From contig CAJFCV020000006.1 of NCBI GenBank assembly GCA_904066235.2, forward strand, positions 1,488,001-1,552,000: a stretch of DNA of 64,000 bases, given 5' to 3'. The position numbers and the translations under genes are program-made. Below are positions 21,201 through 33,815 of this stretch, piece after piece. Position 1 is the stretch's first letter. Each line of letters opens with the position of its first letter. The notes under the pieces were generated by a model. That model saw only the letters and a list, made by a program, of their open reading frames with translations, was not told the origin of the DNA and ran no database searches. Source of the stretch: Bursaphelenchus xylophilus (taxonomy: Eukaryota; Nematoda; Chromadorea; Rhabditida; Aphelenchoididae).

Positions 21201-24200
21201 TGATGTCTAGTTCCCATTTGACAGCAATTTTCAAGATTCAAACACAGACTTTTGATTTTATATTACACTTGACATCTGATGTCAAATGCAGTATAACTTC
21301 TCAATATTCACTAAAACATAACAAAAGAGTCTCTAAACAAAAAATATAGGGCTTTAGACATCACTGACGTGGTTACGCAACAATCAAACTTTATTCCGGC
21401 ACCTTATATTACTCTAGACATCTGATGTCAAGTACAATATAACTCGCCGTTCTTCTTAAAAACCAGCCAAATAGATATTTACCTCGCAGTAATATCCCTT
21501 ACCCCCAAAACTATAATCTACATCAGATGTCAAGTACAATATAAATCGACTCTCAAACTTGGCTCCCACCCAAAATTTCCGTCAAAATAGATGCACCAAA
21601 GTATTCCTTACACTTTTCAAATGCTCTTCCCTGAATCCCTTCACCAAATCTTCCCTGGCATCGTATTTAAATTGCTTTTCCTCTTCTACCTCCTTGACCT
21701 TCGGATATCTGGCCAGCATTGGTATCGAGTCTTCGCCGATCTCTCCCTCGCTTTCCTCATCGCTATTTGAAGGCTTTGGCTTTTGTTCCTTGCCACTTTC
21801 ATCTTCTTCTTCCGTCTCTTCCGACTCTGCGCTTCGATTTATCTTATCCGTCTCATCCAATGTCTCGGCTTCCTCCTCCTCTTCGCTCGACTCTATGACC
21901 ATCTTTTTCTTCTTTTTCGCCACTTCCACCTCCTCTTGCGGTTCATTTTCATCCGCTACATTGCCGTTGTTTCCATTTTTCTCGGGTGTTTCGACATTAT
22001 CCTTGCCATTCAGCAGTCTTTTCGTTGGTTTTTTGGCCTCCTCTTCGATCACATCGTCCATTCGGACGCCCGAATCCTCCGACGTCACCGATGATGGGGA
22101 TGGGGTGGTGGTGCAGCCGGCTGGCACGTTGTAGCTGCCCATTTCCTCGTCCGAAATTATGGAAAAGTTCTCTTGTTCGGGCTGCTCGTCTTCTTCTTCT
22201 TCTGGCATTTCCTCCTCCTCTTCGATGTTCGGCGCCAGGTCGCCCGGCTCCGACGCCGCGTATCGCGGGCGTTTCGCGTCAATTTCGTTGTCCAAATCGC
22301 CCGTATAGCCGAGGTCTGAGACCACGGACTCGGCGTCCGAATAGTTCGAAAGCCGGCGTTGCCTGGAAAAATTCAAATTTTTTGATTAATCAACCCAAAA
22401 TGGAAACTCCAAAGTAACTAAAATCTATTACAAAAGCCTCTGAGTTACTATAAACCTCCTTATTTCTTCAAAATAATCTAAACTTGGCCAAAAAATCCAA
22501 CAATTTTGTCTAAAATATGGTCCAGATCTAAATTTTTCCCAAATTTCATATTTTTTTCTCTTCCAAACCTTCTAAAACTCTCTGATATTACTTCCAGGTC
22601 CTATACCGTCCCTTTCAACTCTCTAATCCCACTACATTCATCTTCTCTCCCCTTCATTTTCGTACCTCCACCTCATCAGGGCTTCTCGATCCAACGGCCC
22701 AACCCGTCGCTTCATCATTCTCGGATTTCCACTTGGTGTTTCGGTGGCGCCTTTCTTCTTGTCCTTCTCTTTTCCATTTCCGTTGTTTTGGGGCATTTGT
22801 GCGGTGTCGGGGCCTTCATTTAGATCTGGTGGGACCTCATCCACGGCCATCGACTTTTTGTCCAGCTTGAATGGGTTTCCGAAGGCGTGCGGCTTGGCTT
22901 GAGGGGGTTCGAAATCGCGCATTGGGGCGAACCCAATGTCGGCGAGGCGTTTCGCGTACAGGTTGAAATCGCCCATTTTTTGGATGGGCTGTGCGTGAAG
23001 ATCTTCCGCGTGCTGCAGACGAATTCTTTGGCCCGGAATTCCGCCTTCCAGCACTGGGATGGCCGAATTGTTCAGGTTCAGCTCCAGATTGACCCGCATT
23101 CGCTCCAACTGATCGACAATATCCTCTCGTTCCACCAGATACGGGTTCAAAAAGCGTTGGGCAGTGTCTTTGGAGATCCGAGTGGGGGTGATCGCTACCT
23201 AAAATAAAATTTTGAGGTCTCAGCTTTACACACCAGCGATTTTTTTCGAGATCAAACGACTATCCCTAAAAAAATCTCACAGTGCAATTTCGTAGTTGAA
23301 AAAAGCCTAAATTTTTGCACAGTGCAATTTCATAGTTGAAAAAAGCCTAAATTTCTGCACAGTGCAATTTTCTAGTTCTAAAAAGCCTACGTTTTCGCAC
23401 AGTGCAATTTCGTAGTTGAAAAAAGCCTACGTGTCTGCACTGTGCAAATTTTTAGTTGAAAAGAGCCTACGTTTTCGCACAGTGCAATTTCGCAATTGAA
23501 AAAAGCCTACATTTTTGCACAGTGCAGTTTTCTAGTTGAAAAAAAGCCTACATTTTTGCACAGTGCAATTTCGCAATTGAAAAAAGCCTACATTTTTGCA
23601 CAGTGCAGTTTTCCAGTTCAAAAAAGCCTATATTTTCGCACAGTGCAATTTCGTAATTGAAAAAAGCCTATATTTTCGCACAGTGCAATTTAGTAATTGA
23701 AAAAAGCCTACATTTTTGCACAGTGCAATTTTCTAGTTCTAAAAAGCCTACGGTTTTGCACAGTGCAATTTCGTAGTTGAAAAAAGCCTAGAATTTTGCA
23801 CTGTGCAATTCCGCAGTTGAAAAAAGCCAACATTTTTGCACAGTGCAATTTCGCAATTGAAAAAAGCCTACATTTTTGCACAGTGCAGTTTTCTAGTTGA
23901 AAAAAAGCCTACATTTTTGCACAGTGCAATTTCGCAATTGAAAAAAGCCTACATTTTTGCACAGTGCAGTTTTCCAGTTCAAAAAAGCCTATATTTTCGC
24001 ACAGTGCAATTTCGTAATTGAAAAAAGCCTACATTTTTGCACAGTGCAATTTTCTAGTTCTAAAAAGCCTACGGTTTTGCACAGTGCAATTTCGTAGTTG
24101 AAAAAAGCCTAGAATTTTGCACTGTGCAATTCCGCAGTTGAAAAAAGCCAACATTTTTGCACAGTGCAATTTCCAAATTGAAAAAAGCCTACATTTTTGC

Positions 24201-27200
24201 ACAGTGCAAAAACCAATCAAAAAAAAATCGGCCACTAAAAACCTACCGTTGCATCCTTATAAAGCGGTTGAATTTGTTGTTTGTAGCTGGTCAGATGGCC
24301 GATTTTGCGTTGATTCAAGGTCTCGGGGACTGCACTTTTCACCACCGGAGCCATTGGTAGGGTCATCGTGGCCGTGAAATAGGGTTTCCTTTCCATTTTT
24401 TGGATCTCCGTGCACGTCTTCTCAAAGTCTTCTTTGCCTTGCGTTTTGGCCTTGCTGACCGCCTGCATTACCGTGAAATGGAGGAAATGGAAGGGTTTGG
24501 AGTCGTCCAGCATTGGATGCTGGATCGGGTATTTCGCTAGGACCTTCCGAAGGGGCTGAAAAGTGGTTGTATATCAATTTTAGAGGTTTAAATGGCAAAA
24601 AAATATAAAATTCTTAAAAAATCATAATTTTTTGCCTAAAATAATATAAATTTAGCCTCAAATTCCCGCTATTTCTATCTGATATTAAACAAAATACTAT
24701 TTTTATTACAAATACCATTTGAAATCGCCAAAAAATTATCAAAAAAGAAAAAATATCATCAATTTTTGCCTAAAGTAATATAAATTTATTCTCAAATTTG
24801 GATTATTTCATCTTCACAGGACCTCTACTACCCTTGATTTACAAATAAATGCAAAAAAATTGCAATCCAACCCCGCAAATTTCCAAAAAAATCCAAAAAA
24901 AACATCTAATACCTACCACAATATAATAGCTGGGAATTGTTCGAAAATACCGTTCCACTTTCTGTTTGAACTCTTCCGTGGTGCGATTCTTCTCCTCTTT
25001 GCATTCCTCGATGATGGCGAAGAGCAATGGGTAGTTGTATGGGAATATGAACACATTCACCGTTTGCAGGTTCGACGCCGCCTTCATGTAGCCGAAAGGG
25101 AACCCGATGCCGGGCCGATTGTACGAGTTGTTGACGAATAATTGCCAGCAACAGGAGGGGTCGCGTCTGTTGAGGATGTATTCTGCCAATGGGCCCGATT
25201 CCAGTTCGTATTTGTCGAAGGGAAAGCCGGGAGTGCTGACCTGTTCGGTTTCGTCGCAGCGGAACGAAATCTCGGGATACACCTTTCTGGGTGGAAGTTG
25301 GAGACTGAAAATAATATTTTTTAGAGAGCTGATAGTCTCTGATATCTATATCAACTCAATTCCACCCAAAATTCAACAATTTTTACTAGAAAACCCAGAC
25401 TTTTTTAAAGTCGTCTATACCTTATACATGGTCCGAAATATCAGTTCATAACTTTTTCTACCGTAAGCTAAATCTTCAAATTCTTTTTTAAACAGTAAAC
25501 TGACATCATAATAAACCTCAACACACAAAAAACCACCTTATTATAACCATCGACTATTCGAAAAAAGTCAATTTTTCAACATGACCTCGACATTATAAAG
25601 GGTCCGAAACATCAGTTCATAACTTCTTCTACTGTTGGCTAAATTCTCAAATTCTTTTTTAAACACCAAGCTGACATCATAATCAACCTATATACAAAAA
25701 AATGATCTTAATACCGCCATCGACTATTTGAAAAAGTCAATTTTTCAACATCATCTCGACATTATACATAGTGAAAAAACTTAGTGTTTTCTCCAAACAC
25801 ACAGCTCAATTCTTCAAATACCTATTCTACTACATCTCTATCTCTCATTTAGTTGTCATTCAGGCCATCTACATCTTACTATAAGCCCCACACGTCAAGA
25901 AAAAATAAAAGAAAAACGGGCGCCCAATGAAAAAGCCTAGATTTTTTTTGGCATTCTGCCCTGTGCAAATTCGTTTTTGTCCAAATGGCTTGCAATATTT
26001 TGACATAAAGATTATTAGTAAATCACAAGATATTGCTACCAATAGAAAGCTCGAGAGTTGCTTAAGCTAATAGAACCAAAATATAGCCATAATCATAGTG
26101 TTTTGACAGTCTTCCAAGGCGTAGAATACAACGTCTAAATAAAAGTTTGTATCGACGATACCGAGTCAGAGAGCACTGGGAGGAGGTATACGCTCTACGT
26201 CAAAAAAATCCTTAAACTGTTCTTCGAGTATCTACACCGGTCTCGTCCCGGTTGATGGGACAGTTTTTTTGATATTCGGCCTTGAAATTTGCACTATTTT
26301 TAGCCTAGCTCGAACCATGTTCAGAAAATTCGTCACGATGACACCCATTTAGAATGTAACAGCGGTATAAAAAACAGTTGTATACGACTAACAGTACTCC
26401 CTAGAGTTCCCATAAAAAAAATTAGGTTAAAAATTGCTGTTATGTGCAATTTGGATGACAGATTTTATGAATTTTTTTTCGCTGTGAGAACCTTTGCAAT
26501 GCCCGAAATTTCTTGACGTGCCCCACATCCATTAAAAATTTCGATATTACACTAGACCCAGCCAATCGCCAAAAAAATGCTGAAAACTGGCACCTACGTT
26601 GACTGATCCGGCCAATAGCTTTCAGGTATTGGCCATGATGACTGTGTGTTCGTATGGACTTTGGTTCCACGATGAAGCAGTACCACGGACTTCTTCCAAT
26701 CCACTATGTTCCCGTCAAGTTCTTCTTCTTGGATGACCTCTGAAATCATTCCGATTTTAGTTATTTTAAAAATTTTAAGTCAATTAGAGTCCACTGATAC
26801 TAATGATATCCATCCACGGCACTGGCTACAGTAATTTTTCAAAAAATTTTAAAATTTTAAAAAATCTAAATTAATATCAAGTTCAATATAAAAAACACTA
26901 CCTTGATCGTTCTTCGCCACATGATCGTCTTTGGCCTCTCCGTCGACAACAGTGATACCCGTGAGAACTTCTTCCTCTTCTTTTGGCACTTCGGGCAACG
27001 GATTTTTCGGAGCTGAAGGTTCTGGGCCATGCTGCTGCAGTCTAACAAACACCCCATTCACTTGGATTTTCTGTAATACCGCATCCAAGATGGCATTCAT
27101 CTGTTTGGCAGCCCGCATTCGATATAATTTGCCTGAAACTTCCGATTTACAGACATCATTATATTGCACTTGACATCATGTGTAATATTGCGTCATAACT

Positions 27201-28422
27201 TGGCGCTTGTCCATTCTAAACATTCAAAAACAAAAGTAAAATCTCACCATTGACCTTGTGGATCATATTCTTCGCAGCACTGTGTTCAAAAGTCGGGCTT
27301 TCCTCGGGATATTCCTCTTCTTCATCTTCCTCCATCCAATCCTCAATCTCGTCCAAAGGTGGATGGCCCGGGATGTCCAAGCCCACCACGAAGAGCCGAT
27401 GATCCCATCTGAATGGTTCTTCCGTCAGCTCGCCCAGGGGCTGAGGAAGTGGAGGGAACCCGTCTTGCTGAAGAGATACAACCGTATATTCACCATGACC
27501 TAAAAACGAACAAAAAATCGAAAAAAAACTTACAAATTCTTCGGACAAATCGAGATTATTGTAATCCACAACAGCAATAAATACAACCGGCTCGGAAAAG
27601 CTGGGATACCGGCCATACCCGTAGTTCTCGATACCCGTTTGCGTTCGATTTAAGTTGACGAACCGAAGCGCGTTATAAAACGCCTCGATAAAGTCGGATG
27701 AACCCGATGCCCGGAGCTGACGAAGCTGCTCGTTGAAGTGACTTTGGGCCTCTTTCCAGCCGGACTGCAATTCGTGATGTGATTATTGGAAAAGGTTGGG
27801 AAAATTTGACATTACAGTAGGCTCTGGCTTACCTTAACATTACTGGGATACTCCTCGAACCCCATCAACATATACCTGTCATTTTTTGAGATCGGATCAC
27901 GTTGTCGCTGCTGCAAGTATAGAAATTAAAATTTTAGGAAAAGACATAAAAATTCTCAAAAAAATTTTTGATAGCCTAAAGTAATAAAATCCTTAATTTT
28001 AGAAAACTCAAGCTATAAACTTCTTGTAAAAGCTGCCTAGAACTTGACACAACGTCTACTGTATCTAATAGGCTATAATTCAGAAGCAACAAGCCCCAAA
28101 GGAACTTGGAGTCCACAAAAATCCAAGGGACCATCAATTTTTGGCCTAGTACAATATAAAATTGTCTTCAAAAAAATTTCTGACAAATTTTGCAAATTTC
28201 TTTACAGTAAGCCAGCTGCAATAAACCCTACAGCTACCGTACACCCCAAAATCACAGTATTCTTCCATCTCGCCGACCTAAAATCCGAAAAATTCGAAGA
28301 CAAACCCCCACCTTGAGAAATGCCTCCACAAATTGCCGGACAAAGTCCATATAATTGATTCCATTCACGGTCCGCGTGGACATGGAGCCGCTGTTGTCGA
28401 CCAGAAAGACGATGATTGTCAT
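18246..28422 (-). CDS. dic-1: Integrator complex subunit 6 (INTS6/DICE1)
   Basis: Twelve exons: 28422-28312, 27910-27833, 27764-27534, 27467-27248, 27132-26902, 26739-26598, 25304-24917, 24555-24247, 23198-22666, 22362-21612, 21119-20534 and 18511-18246. All phases agree, giving 1281 residues against about 890 in human INTS6. Integrator is the nuclear complex that cleaves snRNA 3' ends and terminates paused transcription; INTS6 links it to PP2A. The N-terminal VWA domain has the MIDAS motif DNSGS at residues 9-13. Other INTS6 landmarks are EEPFRWDHRLF, WPIPESYWPDQ, GFPFDKYELE, PYNYPLL and FGNPFKLDKKSM. Residues about 750-1160 form a long, low-complexity, acidic and serine-rich insert. The C-terminal INTS6 domain is split: one part ends exon 11 and the rest (AYDAYSTIKSQSQ onward) is exon 12, across a 2-kb palindromic intron. 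The symbol is that of the C. elegans orthologue. Confidence 0.88.
18562..20513. repeat. Palindrome P3 in the last INTS6 intron
   Basis: Two arms of about 970 bp are near-identical inverted copies, running from about 18562 to a centre near 19530 and back to about 20513. Both arms contain CACTTCCGGAATGGCGGAA arrays, a 40-residue frame beginning MVQTAGLSLFFDFSPV and a GGTACTGT/TAGTACT-rich inner part. The sequence fills most of the intron 18512-20533. A transposon with long inverted repeats or a recent inverted duplication are the options; no transposase is visible. Confidence 0.9.
21257..21545. repeat. Cluster of TATTACACTTGACATC palindromes
   Basis: Three copies of a 30-40 bp near-palindrome (about 21257-21297, 21403-21442, and a half copy 21521-21545) lie in the INTS6 intron between exons 10 and 11. 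The half-sites are TATTACACTTGACATC and GATGTCAAGTACAATATA. A related half copy is at 16887-16913. Confidence 0.75.
23275..24212 (-). repeat. GCAC(A/T)GTGC minisatellite, INTS6 intron
   Basis: About 24 tandem units of 39-41 bp fill the intron between exons 8 and 9 (23199-24246). A higher-order block of several units is repeated: the series around 23560-23840 recurs around 23920-24150. On the gene's sense strand the units read TAGGCTTTTTTCAAC then GCACTGTGC. Confidence 0.92.
25405..25790 (-). repeat. Degenerate tandem repeat in an INTS6 intron, period about 175 bp
   Basis: AAATATCAGTTCATAACTTT (about 25436) recurs as GAAACATCAGTTCATAACTT (about 25606), each followed by CTAAAT.TTCAAATTCTTTTT and a CATCGACTATT/GTCAATTTTTCAACAT block, with a third, partial copy near 25740. 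Confidence 0.75.
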
Positions 28423-30343
28423 TTCGATGGCACTACGTTATGTACAAGCGGCGATTCGACGGCAGCATTCGCCCGTTGGACGTCTACAATATTTTTGGTG
28501 TGTTTAATGCGGTTTCAGATTGAAATTTTGAAGTTTGAAGGCTTGTTTGGGCGTTCTTATCGTGAACAAAAAAATATTTTTGCGAAAAATTGCACCTGAA
28601 ACGAAATGCCAGAATTATTGCGATTTCAAATTTCGCGCCAAAATTTTCGCGGCGGGATAAACTCAGGGTGGAAGTGTTGGGTAAAATACGACCGAATAGC
28701 ATGACACAAATGCGGATTGATGATTTATCTAGCATTTTCCATCATTTTCATTAGTTTTAAAAAGATCTTTTACAAATTTGGACCTGAAGTCGATGGTGAA
28801 GATGCCAGTGGAGGTCGTCGGACAAGATCGTCAACTGCAAACCGTCTCAAATGCCTTCAGAATCTCGTTTTATCTCATTCCTCCTTTAACGTTTTTTTTC
28901 ACGACCGTCTTCGGGGTATAAAACGCCGATTCAGAGCCTAAAACAATGTCAGCTTGAATAAATTTCGACCCCGTCTTCTCTCCGACCACTCTACAAGAGA
29001 GTACACACATTGAGAGAGAAAAGAAAAGATAATTTGGAAAAGGGAGAGGACGAAGAGCTTTTAAATTTCGGAAATAGCCGTAAAAGTGCGCACAGTGCAA
29101 TCAAAACATCCTTGTTTGTGCGCTACATCCTAGAACACGCAACGTTGCGGTGCGTAGTGTCATCTGCTATACAGACGAGCCCCCTACGACCGGCTGAGCT
29201 CTCAAGCTCGCCGTTGGAAGCCCTTTTCTTCGTCTTACCAGTGGTTATGTGCGCACCCCGTCGCACCGTGCGACACACCGCGATTCCGACGAAACCCCCC
29301 GAATTCCTTATTACGAGGCGACTGTCTGACGCCCTCCACTGCTTACCACACACCTCCGCACTCTCTACCGAAAACTTTGGAGAATGCTAGGGAATCATCG
29401 TATAAAATGTCGCCTTGACATTCGAAGGCCCGAAATACATAATTATCATCGTGAAGACGACAGAAGATAATAAAAAAAATTACAAAAAAACATCTGATTC
29501 ATCTAGTCATCGTGATCGATTCCGTTGATGTCCAAAAAATCCGTCATTATTCCAAAAATTCGGTCATTTTTCAAAAAATCCCGTCATTATGACGGATTTT
29601 TTCGGGATGGAGATTCCGACTGCGACTCGATTACTCATCATGGCCTTGTCCCACCTTCTCGACCATGATCTTCACGAAAAGTCGGCGAATTTCAAGAATT
29701 TCCAGAAAACACGTCATCATGACACCCTTTTCCGCGCCCTTCAGACAGACGATTTCGACACGGAACTGATCATGATGACGTAAATGTCTCAGAGACAAGA
29801 GGCTTTCATGTTTGGAGCGGCGGTTCGGCCGCTATGACATGACTTCCGTCATGATGACACCTTATTTTAGCCATCCCAGCCAGCCTAGCCCTCTTTCTCC
29901 TCTCAATTCCACTCGTTTCGGCCACCAAGACAGTCGGACTGTGTTTTGGATGACATTTTCTCGAGACAGACTGACGGATTTTTTAGACAGACTGACGTAT
30001 TTTATGGATTTTTGCGAAAACTGTGTCATCATGACGGGTTTTCTCGTAGGTTCGAGGTAGACGAATTTTTATCGAATATACAACCACACCGTAGCCGAAT
30101 ATCGTAGCCGAATGAAGCAGATTCCGAGCCGATTTCACCAAAAAGTCTTCAATTTTTTCGCCTGTCACGGAACGCCACAATCGATTTTTCGGCGCGACGA
30201 AGTGTCAAAATTGAATTTGCGAAAAATTTTTTGATGATAAACTTATTTTTTTGGACGAAAAATTGTTTAGGAATCTTGCAAATCTATTTCGAAAGGTGTG
30301 TAAAAATTATTTTGCATTGTTTTATATTGTTTTAGGATCAAAA
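28423..30343. other. Divergent intergenic region between INTS6 and the proteasome gene
   Basis: The 1.9-kb region must hold the promoters of two divergent genes. A GC-richer block lies at 29120-29400 (for example GCACCCCGTCGCACCGTGCG near 29255) with no recognised coding potential. A cluster of GTCATNATGAC palindromes follows at 29583-30034. I cannot point to core promoter elements. Confidence 0.5.
29583..30034. repeat. GTCATNATGAC palindrome cluster
   Basis: Palindromes at 29583 (centre T), 29713 (C), 29848 (G) and 30024 (C), plus a GATCATGATGAC variant near 29768. Unlike the PKI-intron repeat, flanks here differ from copy to copy. Confidence 0.7.
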
Positions 30344-31741
30344 ATGTCGAAAGTTGAACTTGATGCTCTGCCCGCATTTGACTTCTCCAATTCGATCAGG
30401 AATGTCGCGCTAGACAGCATGGGCGTGCAACCATACGTTCATCGATCAACTGGTACCACAATTGTTGCATGTTTGTCCAAGGTGGGTGATTTTGGAATTA
30501 TTTTTTTTGGGCTCAGGTGTTGAGGTCGTGGATAATATAATAAGAGCTGGAGGAAACGAGATATCAAGGCAATTTTTCGCAGAGTAGAATCTAGAAGGGT
30601 TGAAGAAGCTGACTGTATGTTTTTTAGTAAGGTCTTATGCGTGCAAGCTTATTTTTGCGGCATTTATATTGGTTATGGTGAATAGTAAAATTTCGCTCTA
30701 AATTTGCAGTGTTTTGTCGATTATTGTTCTCAATAGTTGCTAAGAGGTATAGTAGATGTATTTCAGCCTTTGGTTTAATTGTATTCTTCTTTGTTAAAAA
30801 TTCAGAGCAATTTTTATATTGTCCATACCACTTGAAGTCAAAAATTCGTACTTTCTCTGCGGATCTCCCGATTTTATCGTTGAAATGGCTATTTTTAGAC
30901 CGGTGTTGTAATGGGCGCTGACTCTCGAGCGACTCAGGGCAACGTTATCGCCGACAAACAGTGCGAGAAGGTCCACAAACTCACCGAATCCATGTATGCT
31001 TGTGGTGCCGGTACGGCGGCTGATCTGGACCAAGTGACCCGGATGCTTGGTGCTAACCTCCGACTTAGCGAGCTGAACACTGGAAAGAAGGCGCGCGTGA
31101 TTGCCGCGTTGAGGATGGCCAAGCAGCACCTGTTTAAGTACATGGGCTATATCGGAGCGTATTTGTTGATCGGAGGTGTGGACGCCACGGGTCCGCATCT
31201 GTATGAATGCTCAGCCAATGGTACGACCATGGCCAAAGCTTTTGCTGCCGATGGTAGTGGAAGTTATTGTGCTATTACCGTTTTGGAGAGGGATTTCAAG
31301 AAGGATATGACTGTAAGTTAATTTTCTTGTTTTTTCGATGTTTAGGTAGCTACAAATGTTCGACAACCTCTGTAGAGGAGTAATTGGCCTATGTGGAGGG
31401 TCTGAGATAATAATATCAAGTAGACATACACATCTGGATCGATTTTTATATTACACATGCCATCTCAATATTACCCTTCGCATTTTCAGACCGCTGAAGC
31501 CAAGGCTCTCGTCCAGCGCGCCTTGGAAGCCGGTATGCACGGAGATAACATGAGTGGAAACTCGTTGAATTTGGTCATCATTGAGAAGGACGAGACCATC
31601 TTCGAAGGACCCATTGTTCCAGAATTCTGCAAACTCCCAGAACCTCTGGATCTCACTTACAAGTTCAAGGCCGGCACCACAAAGGTCCTGAAGCAAAAAA
31701 CCTTCAAATACGATGTGATTGAATCCATGGACCTGCACTAA
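30344..31741 (+). CDS. pbs-2: Proteasome subunit beta type-7 (beta2)
   Basis: Three exons (30344-30481, 30899-31312, 31490-31741), all phase 0, encode 267 residues, near the 277 of human PSMB7. It is the trypsin-like catalytic subunit of the 20S proteasome, an N-terminal nucleophile hydrolase. A 37-residue propeptide precedes the catalytic threonine in STG-TTIVACLSK. The active-site Asp (GADSRAT) and Lys (VIADKQCEKVH) are present, as is the GSGSYCAI region. A TTTTAG acceptor ends 8 nt upstream of the start codon, typical of trans-splicing or a short leader exon. Start chosen as the first ATG after that acceptor. The symbol is that of the C. elegans orthologue. Confidence 0.95.
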
Positions 31742-32256
31742 TAATATTGTACTTGTTCGATTGTCACACCGATAAATCTAATTATTCAAAATTTTGGTGG
31801 TTTTGTAATTGTAGACGCCAATTATGTACTTGAAATAGTTGGAATAGAGTGTAAGGAATCTTTTGAGAGCATTTTTAGTTATTTATTTGACAAAGGTTTA
31901 GTATTTTTGACAATTTTTTTGATTGAGGTACCTAGTGTAATATAATTTTTTCCCCTATTGTTGATGTTTTCGCCTCTACGACTCGGTCAAAACAAGCAGC
32001 GACCCGAATGGAAGTGGTTATTCGATTTGGCTGTCCATTTTTTTGTCTTTTTTCCATGTTCCCCCTCTTCGTTTTTATCCCCCAAATTTGCTTTGTTTTC
32101 CCATTGGAGAACCGGGTTTTTTAGCTTTTTTATCTTCCCAGAATTTCAGCAATTTTTCCTCGAGAGTGTATGGATTTTTTCGCGGACGCGTCATCTCTTC
32201 CGTCAAATTTTTTCGAGTTTCCCCTCGACTTGGGGGTCAAGTGTAATATAATTGAG

Positions 32257-32578
32257 CTAATCACCGGTATCCCCAATTTTTTGGGGATTTTGGTTATTAA
32301 AATTTGAAGTCAAGTCCTCGACACGTAATTTGCATCCCATTTCCCGCATGGCCAGTCCGTTTTCGGCGGCCTTCCATCTAATTTTCGCTGGGCTTCCGTT
32401 CCCGCCGCGCACCTGTCCGAAAACCGGATGAATCCCACCTCCTGTCGTGTTTATATTCATAGTTTTGGGTTTCAAACGAACCACCAATGTCTTGTTGGCA
32501 TTCAGCGTTGATAAAACGTTGGCTATTGTGAAATTTCTCGGGTCTTTTTTACAAAAGATTGTTTTTTGAGTTTTTCGC
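32257..32578 (-). CDS. Possible terminal exon of an uncharacterised gene
   Basis: An open frame of about 107 codons follows a good acceptor (CTTGTTTTAG read on the minus strand) and ends in TAG at 32257. Composition is protein-like (for example NFTIANVLSTLNANKTLVV, RWKAAENGLAMREMGCKLR) with no low complexity, but I recognise no family. Upstream exons on the minus strand are not convincing; candidate acceptors at about 32875 and 33053 lead to frames that close soon. It could be a real short gene, a gene remnant or chance. Confidence 0.3.
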
Positions 32579-32601
32579 CTAAAACAAGGTGAATTTCTCA
32601 A

Positions 32602-33815
32602 AAATTTGGGGGAATAAACGTTTTAAAAATGATGGAATAAATTCAGCAGGTGCTTTTTGGCCAATTTTAATGAGTTTTGTTCCAGTTCCGTTGAAATTTT
32701 TTATGTTGTTTTAGGTGTTTCTGATATTTGCGTTTTAAATTATTGGGAAATTGGAGGTGTTTGAGGTGTATTTTGATAAGATATGGGGCTGATAATCTTT
32801 TCGAGGAGTTTCTTCGACAATTCACTCGATATTTGCAAGTTTATGGTGTTATTTATGAGATTTGTTGTCTAAAATAAGGTAAAAATGTGTTTTTTCTATG
32901 GGAAAACGCTAAATTTTTCTTCTGGTTATTATTTTTGATAGAAGCTGAGGGTTTTTATGAGATTATGAATGGGTATTTCCACAGAATTTACGAGGATTTT
33001 GCCTTCTGCGGGCCTTTTTATTCATCTTGACATACCTCCAAAATTTGATATCTAAAATAAGGTTCCGAATGCCTGAAAATCCCTTTTTCGGTGAATGTCA
33101 AAGCACGACAAGCCCTATGACATGGTCAGGAATTTGAAGATTGTGTTTGCACAGACTCTTTTCCAATTTGTTTCGGCCCCCCCGAACTTTCGGCATTCCC
33201 CTCGCCATTTTTGGCTTATATGCCCCGAGGGCCTCCGCGTGCGCCCGTCTTTTCCCCGCCCGGGCGTGCGTTTTTTATGTGCCAACGTAAAAAGAAATAA
33301 TTTTTGGTGCGACGGCAAAGATTTCCGAGCGTTTTGCCCCCGTTTTTCGTCAACATTGGCCAAGGAGAATATCGGGAATTACTTATGAGCCTTTACTCAT
33401 GCAGTTTGGAGGTTCGAGAAGCTTAATTGGGCTGAAAAAAGTTTGGTTTGGCAGAATATAGATGATTTTCCACCTTATGTTAGGGAGATTTGTTGTGGAG
33501 GATATTAATTTAGCCGATTTTTTGGTATTTTTTTGATGTTTAGTCGATGAAAAGGAAGAAAACAACAATTTTGGGGCTTGATTGTTGTTTTGATAACGTT
33601 TTTGACCTTTGTTTAGGCTTAGGTTTCACAATATTACACTAGATACGTCATGGATAATATAATTTTATAACCTGTTATTTCGCGTTGATTTTTGGTTTGA
33701 ATGCCGTAGAAGGTGTCGAAAATCGTACTAAAAATTGCAAAGTGCCATCTCTTCAGGTAGAACATAAACCAACCGGGCCGAATCGACGATCCTCACTTCT
33801 TCCCTGTAGTCGAGA
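32602..33815. other. Intergenic, upstream of the Flower gene
   Basis: No supportable gene. A GC-richer patch (33180-33270) may belong to the promoter of the downstream gene. A composite ATATTACACTAGATACGTCA / TGGATAATATAA motif lies at 33629-33664. Confidence 0.45.

Noticed and set aside
23275..24212. CRISPR-like appearance of regularly spaced palindromes
   Set aside because: The spacers are not unique, the context is a eukaryotic intron, and no cas-like genes occur. It is a minisatellite.
29010..29390. 126-codon + strand frame in the GC-richer block upstream of the proteasome gene
   Set aside because: Composition effect; the minus strand is also open and no domain or splice pattern supports it.
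33095..33388. 97-codon + strand frame MSKHDKPYDM...
   Set aside because: Overlaps an equally long minus-strand frame in a GC-richer patch and shows no splice or family evidence.
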